Source: Protostelium mycophagum
Taxonomy: Eukaryota > Evosea > Variosea > Protosteliida > Protosteliaceae
DNA: 21,827 nt
Assembly (NCBI GenBank): GCA_002081555.1
Contig: MZNV01001858.1
Location: 1 to 21,827, forward strand
Reading direction: 5' to 3'
Shown: in pieces, positions 19,547 through 21,827 of the stretch
Position numbering within the stretch: the first letter of the stretch is position 1
Layout: the number at the start of each line of letters is the position of its first letter
The notes under the pieces: model-generated
What the model was told of the DNA's origin: nothing
Database searches by the model: none
The model's input: the letters and a program-made list of their open reading frames with translations, nothing else
Translations under genes and position numbers: made by a program

Positions 19547-20129
19547 TTAAACTTGATCTCTTTCAAACCCTTGCTTGATGAAATCCTCTTCATAAAGGAC
19601 ATGGTCATTATAAATCTCGAATACAACATGTCTCACCGCGGCGGTTGACCATGCTGTAATGTTGGCTCGCTCTCCTGTCCATCGTCTTTGAAGATGAATC
19701 TCTGTGTTGAAATGGATAAATCAACAGTGGTTGCCTGGGAAGTACCATCTTCTAATGTCTAAAGAATAAGCTTGAGGACAAAGAAGAAAATATTGACGAA
19801 GTCACGTCTTTTTCCATCAGTGTGGTCTCTCCATTTCTATTGAATACTACACTTTGAACATCCACGTCATTCTTCCATTGAATCTGAAAGGGACTCTCTT
19901 CAAGCTTGCCATTGGTTAAAGAGCTCTGTTGCCATTGTCTGTGTTGTATTGTATTGTTGGGGCGAGATTCTCACATTTCAAAAAGAAAAAAGAGTTCAGG
20001 AATTCCCTAAACCCTAAACCCCACAACTTTGAAATTTATTTTATCGGGGGCAGGTCTATTCCACTTGAGATTCAGAAAACAGAATCTGACAGTGAGCGTC
20101 CTTCTACATAGGCATACCTTGTGAAGCAT
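19547..20129 (-). CDS. Small unrecognised gene
   Basis: On the minus strand the exons 19925-19806, 19758-19746 and 19701-19547 join in phase across 47- and 44-nt GT..AG introns. They encode SSLTNGKLEESPFQIQWK.. and, after the second intron, a well-formed stretch with RRWTGERANITAWSTAAVRH and FEIYNDHVLYEEDFI. The middle exon is only 13 nt; without it the phases of its neighbours do not match. The 5' end is a guess: ATG CTT CAC AAG at 20129-20118 followed by a GTATGC donor fits phase and would give 99 residues, but the intron would be 192 nt and would contain the telomere-like motif at 20005-20022. No family is recognised. It lies tail to tail with the NRPS gene, 114 bp away. Confidence 0.42.
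19926..20117 (-). repeat. Telomere-like CCCTAAA motif in a spacer or intron
   Basis: Within this stretch (proposed first intron of the small minus-strand gene) lies CCCTAAACCCTAAACCCC at 20005-20022, two and a half units of a plant-type telomere repeat. It is too short to mark a chromosome end. It may be a telo-box-like promoter element or chance. Nothing else notable was seen here; 20130-20290 also shows no feature. Confidence 0.3.
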
Positions 20130-20290
20130 TTTGCAACAGCTGCAGCCCAGCTAAGTTAATTGTTTTCCACGCTTGCTACAACGAGTCAGTTTTAAAATTT
20201 CATCCAAATTGCTGTCAAAAAAAGTGACGAAAGTTGCTTCCCGCCAAAATTTGGCTGATTCTGATTTCGTTCAGCTCGCCAATCCGAATT

Positions 20291-21087
20291 ATGATCTCTT
20301 CACACAACACCCAGGAACAGAATAGTACTGACCTCTTTGGAATGGCAAAGGAAAGGAAGGTTACTTATGAGGATCTTAAGAGGATTCCAGATAAATCTTG
20401 TACTTCTTAAGGAGATAGATATAGTCCGTGCCTCCAAGCTGACCAGGGAGCAGTTTGGTCAAGTCTCTGGCTTAGGAGTATTTTTGCACTCTGTCAAAAT
20501 GGCCAACGACGCTAAGCTTCAGAACGAGAACGCCAAGCTGGTGAGGAATCTTCTTCTCCGAAGAAAAATAAAAGAACAAACCAGAAATGGAAGAGCGATT
20601 CAAGGGGCTGGAGTCAAGAATCATCGCTCTAACGTCAAGAGTTACCACTTTAGAGTCAGAGAATGCCTCTCTGAAGTCAGAGAATGCCTCTCTGAAGTCA
20701 AGAGTTACCACTTTAGAGTCAGAAAATGCCTCTCTGAAGTCAGAGAATGCCTCTCTGAAGTCAGAGGTTTGTCTTGTTCATCTTCCGGCAGCGACTTTTG
20801 ATGTAAAGATTTCTGACATAAACTGACTTGCACAGATCTCGTCTTTAGCACCATTCACAGACGCTCTTCACCGCAGAAAGCTGATTGAAAAAGTCAGAGG
20901 GAAGGTCAGTAATTGTGTCAACACCATTATGGTTGCCGTTTCTCGTCGTGTTCCTCCAGTGGTCTGACGCACAAAGGTGTGTGAGCTGCAGGGAGAAAGT
21001 TACAAAAAGCAAGATAGTAATGTCGTCAGCAAGGATGGAACCACAATCTCCTGGATCCAATGGGTCAACCAATTGCCACGTTATTGA
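20291..21087 (+). CDS. Coiled-coil protein with heptad repeats, family unknown
   Basis: Five exons can be joined in phase (20291-20359, 20391-20540, 20575-20766, 20836-20937, 20977-21087), giving about 207 residues; the introns are 31, 34, 69 and 39 nt. The start MISSHNTQEQNSTDLFGMAK is followed by a leucine-rich segment (KEIDIVRASKLTREQF) and then, in exon 3, a coiled coil made of the heptads LESENAS and LKSENAS. Exon 4 has HRRKLIEKVRGK, and exon 5 reads GESYKKQDSNVV and ISWIQWVNQLP before a stop at 21087. The 3' end is uncertain: another open frame (through HEPDRLAMARLFQLIFNE to a stop at 21277) is equally protein-like and could be reached by an alternative intron from 21064. I recognise no catalytic domain; a structural or adaptor role is the most that can be said. 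The 31-nt first intron is at the short limit seen in the window. Confidence 0.55.
20641..20766 (+). repeat. 63-nt tandem duplication of 21-nt heptad-coding repeats
   Basis: Two 63-nt units (20641-20703 and 20704-20766) are nearly identical, differing at one or two bases. Each contains two copies of GAGAATGCCTCTCTGAAGTCA, a 21-nt unit coding for one heptad (ENASLKS). Every length is a multiple of 21, so expansion or contraction keeps frame and heptad register. Confidence 0.9.
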
Positions 21088-21387
21088 TGACTTGAAAAAA
21101 GTAAGTCTTTCTGTGGCAAACTCATTTGTTATTGAGGGTAACAATGCGGCACATGGAAAGCTTGACAAATCCCTCACATCACGCGCGGTACTGTCCATCC
21201 AACATGAGCCAGACAGACTCGCAATGGCTCGCCTCTTCCAGCTCATTTTCAACGAATCTCCCAACATTGAGGATTGATAGAAAGTTGAAACCACACAATT
21301 CAAAATAAAAGTTCTTCTGCGCAGTGTTACACAATTTTCAAAATTAAATAATTGCAGATGATCCAGATTAACTTCAAAAGCGACTCA

Positions 21388-21610
21388 TTATTCTCCTTTT
21401 GACAGGATATTGATCGTGCAAGGTTCGGCCTTGTAAGACGGGTCGCCTCTCTGAAATTCTCTGTCTCCACAAAGATTTCGACGTTGATCTTTTTCTGAAC
21501 CGGCTGCAGAAACGTTTTTCGTTTTATTCAAATGAGAAAGTGTAAATCACAAAAAGTGAACTGGTTCCAATTTCTGTCTTGGCCAAAAAGGCCCTCATTC
21601 TAGATTTCAT
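21388..21610 (-). CDS. Possible tiny gene starting inside repeat copy B (speculative)
   Basis: On the minus strand the ATG at 21610, within repeat copy B, starts MKSRMRAFLAKTEIGT. A 58-nt GT..AG intron (21561-21504) joins it in phase to an exon 21503-21388 reading NLCGDREFQRGDPSYKAEPC and ending LSKGE: 54 residues in all. The frame is also open upstream of this ATG through most of the repeat, so the true start could be earlier. No family is recognised. The exon reads like real protein, but there is no independent support. Confidence 0.3.
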
Positions 21611-21717
21611 CGGTGGTAAAATCTTGGTAAAAGAGTTGTGGTGGTGGTGTGTTTGTTTCTCTTGGTCTTTTAAGTCTTTTTTGGTCTCTTCTTTTCTTCT
21701 GGTGTCATTTTGGTCTG
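21594..21717 (-). repeat. Dispersed ~120-bp repeat, copy B (inverted relative to copy A)
   Basis: Reverse-complement counterpart of 10663-10782, with a CAC triplet inserted in the CACCACCAC run and a few substitutions. Read on the minus strand it starts CAGACCAAAATGACACC, just as copy A does on the plus strand. The two copies therefore face each other across the NRPS gene. Confidence 0.85.
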
Positions 21718-21827
21718 TGTATTTCTGAGTATTTGTTGGATTTTCTTACCTCTTTGGGATTTTGGCTCGGTTTCAAAATTTAATCAAAGTCAATTGAGTG
21801 GCTGAAATGATAATATAATAAATTGTA

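Larger units (their letters stand above)
21088..21827. other. Right-hand end: repeat copy B and possible tiny minus-strand gene
   Basis: Apart from the possible 3' extension of the coiled-coil gene (to 21277), this stretch holds repeat copy B and a speculative minus-strand gene (21388-21610). The last 40 bases are A/T-rich. Another gene may continue beyond the window, but nothing definite can be seen. Confidence 0.4.

Noticed and set aside
20005-20022. Chromosome end or telomere fusion suggested by CCCTAAA repeats
   Set aside because: Only two and a half units are present, with gene-like sequence on both sides.

Overview
The window comes from the nuclear genome of an intron-dense unicellular eukaryote. 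Almost every gene is cut into small exons by GT..AG introns of about 31-60 nt, with a few AT-rich ones of 150-325 nt. The gene set (Hsp110, secreted sedolisin, glutathione transferase, DUF4874/DUF4832 protein, MRH-domain protein) would fit an amoebozoan, perhaps protostelid-like, but the species cannot be fixed from sequence alone. All exon coordinates were derived by hand from splice consensus, reading-frame phase and recognisable protein families.

Layout. 370-2040 (+): secreted, probably GPI-anchored DUF4874/DUF4832 protein. 2094-2681 (-): small secreted MRH-like protein, convergent with the first gene. 3105-5886 (-): complete ten-exon Hsp110. 6391-8750 (-): complete ten-exon sedolisin (S53 peptidase) with a C-terminal hydrophobic tail. 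8778-9123 (+): 3' part of an unrecognised small gene. 9181-10350 (-): six-exon glutathione S-transferase. 11379-19432 (+): the centrepiece, a 33-exon gene for a membrane-bound NRPS. 19547-20129 (-): small unrecognised gene. 20291-21087 (+): coiled-coil protein with heptad-coding DNA repeats. Two copies of a ~120-bp repeat, inverted and about 11 kb apart (10663-10782 and 21594-21717), each sit at the start of a possible tiny gene.

The NRPS model joins in frame through all 33 exons to 1554 residues: a reduced condensation-like N-terminus, a complete adenylation domain, a carrier domain with its phosphopantetheine serine, then six membrane segments interleaved with three hexapeptide-repeat (left-handed beta-helix) domains. 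This is the architecture of the bacterial epsilon-poly-L-lysine synthetase (Pls) family, here as a spliced eukaryotic gene. The predicted job is templateless synthesis, and perhaps export, of an amino-acid homopolymer or short isopeptide.

The introns of this gene are also unusual. Several are built from ~11-nt repeats around GAAATTTC; others carry a TCGTTGTAGAT..GTCGAC motif (both orientations) or a TGACGTCA palindrome close to a splice site; one holds three ~50-nt hairpin-bearing repeats and another a ~160-bp AT-rich foldback. Together these suggest introner-like or mobile-element origins, or a dense set of intronic control sites.
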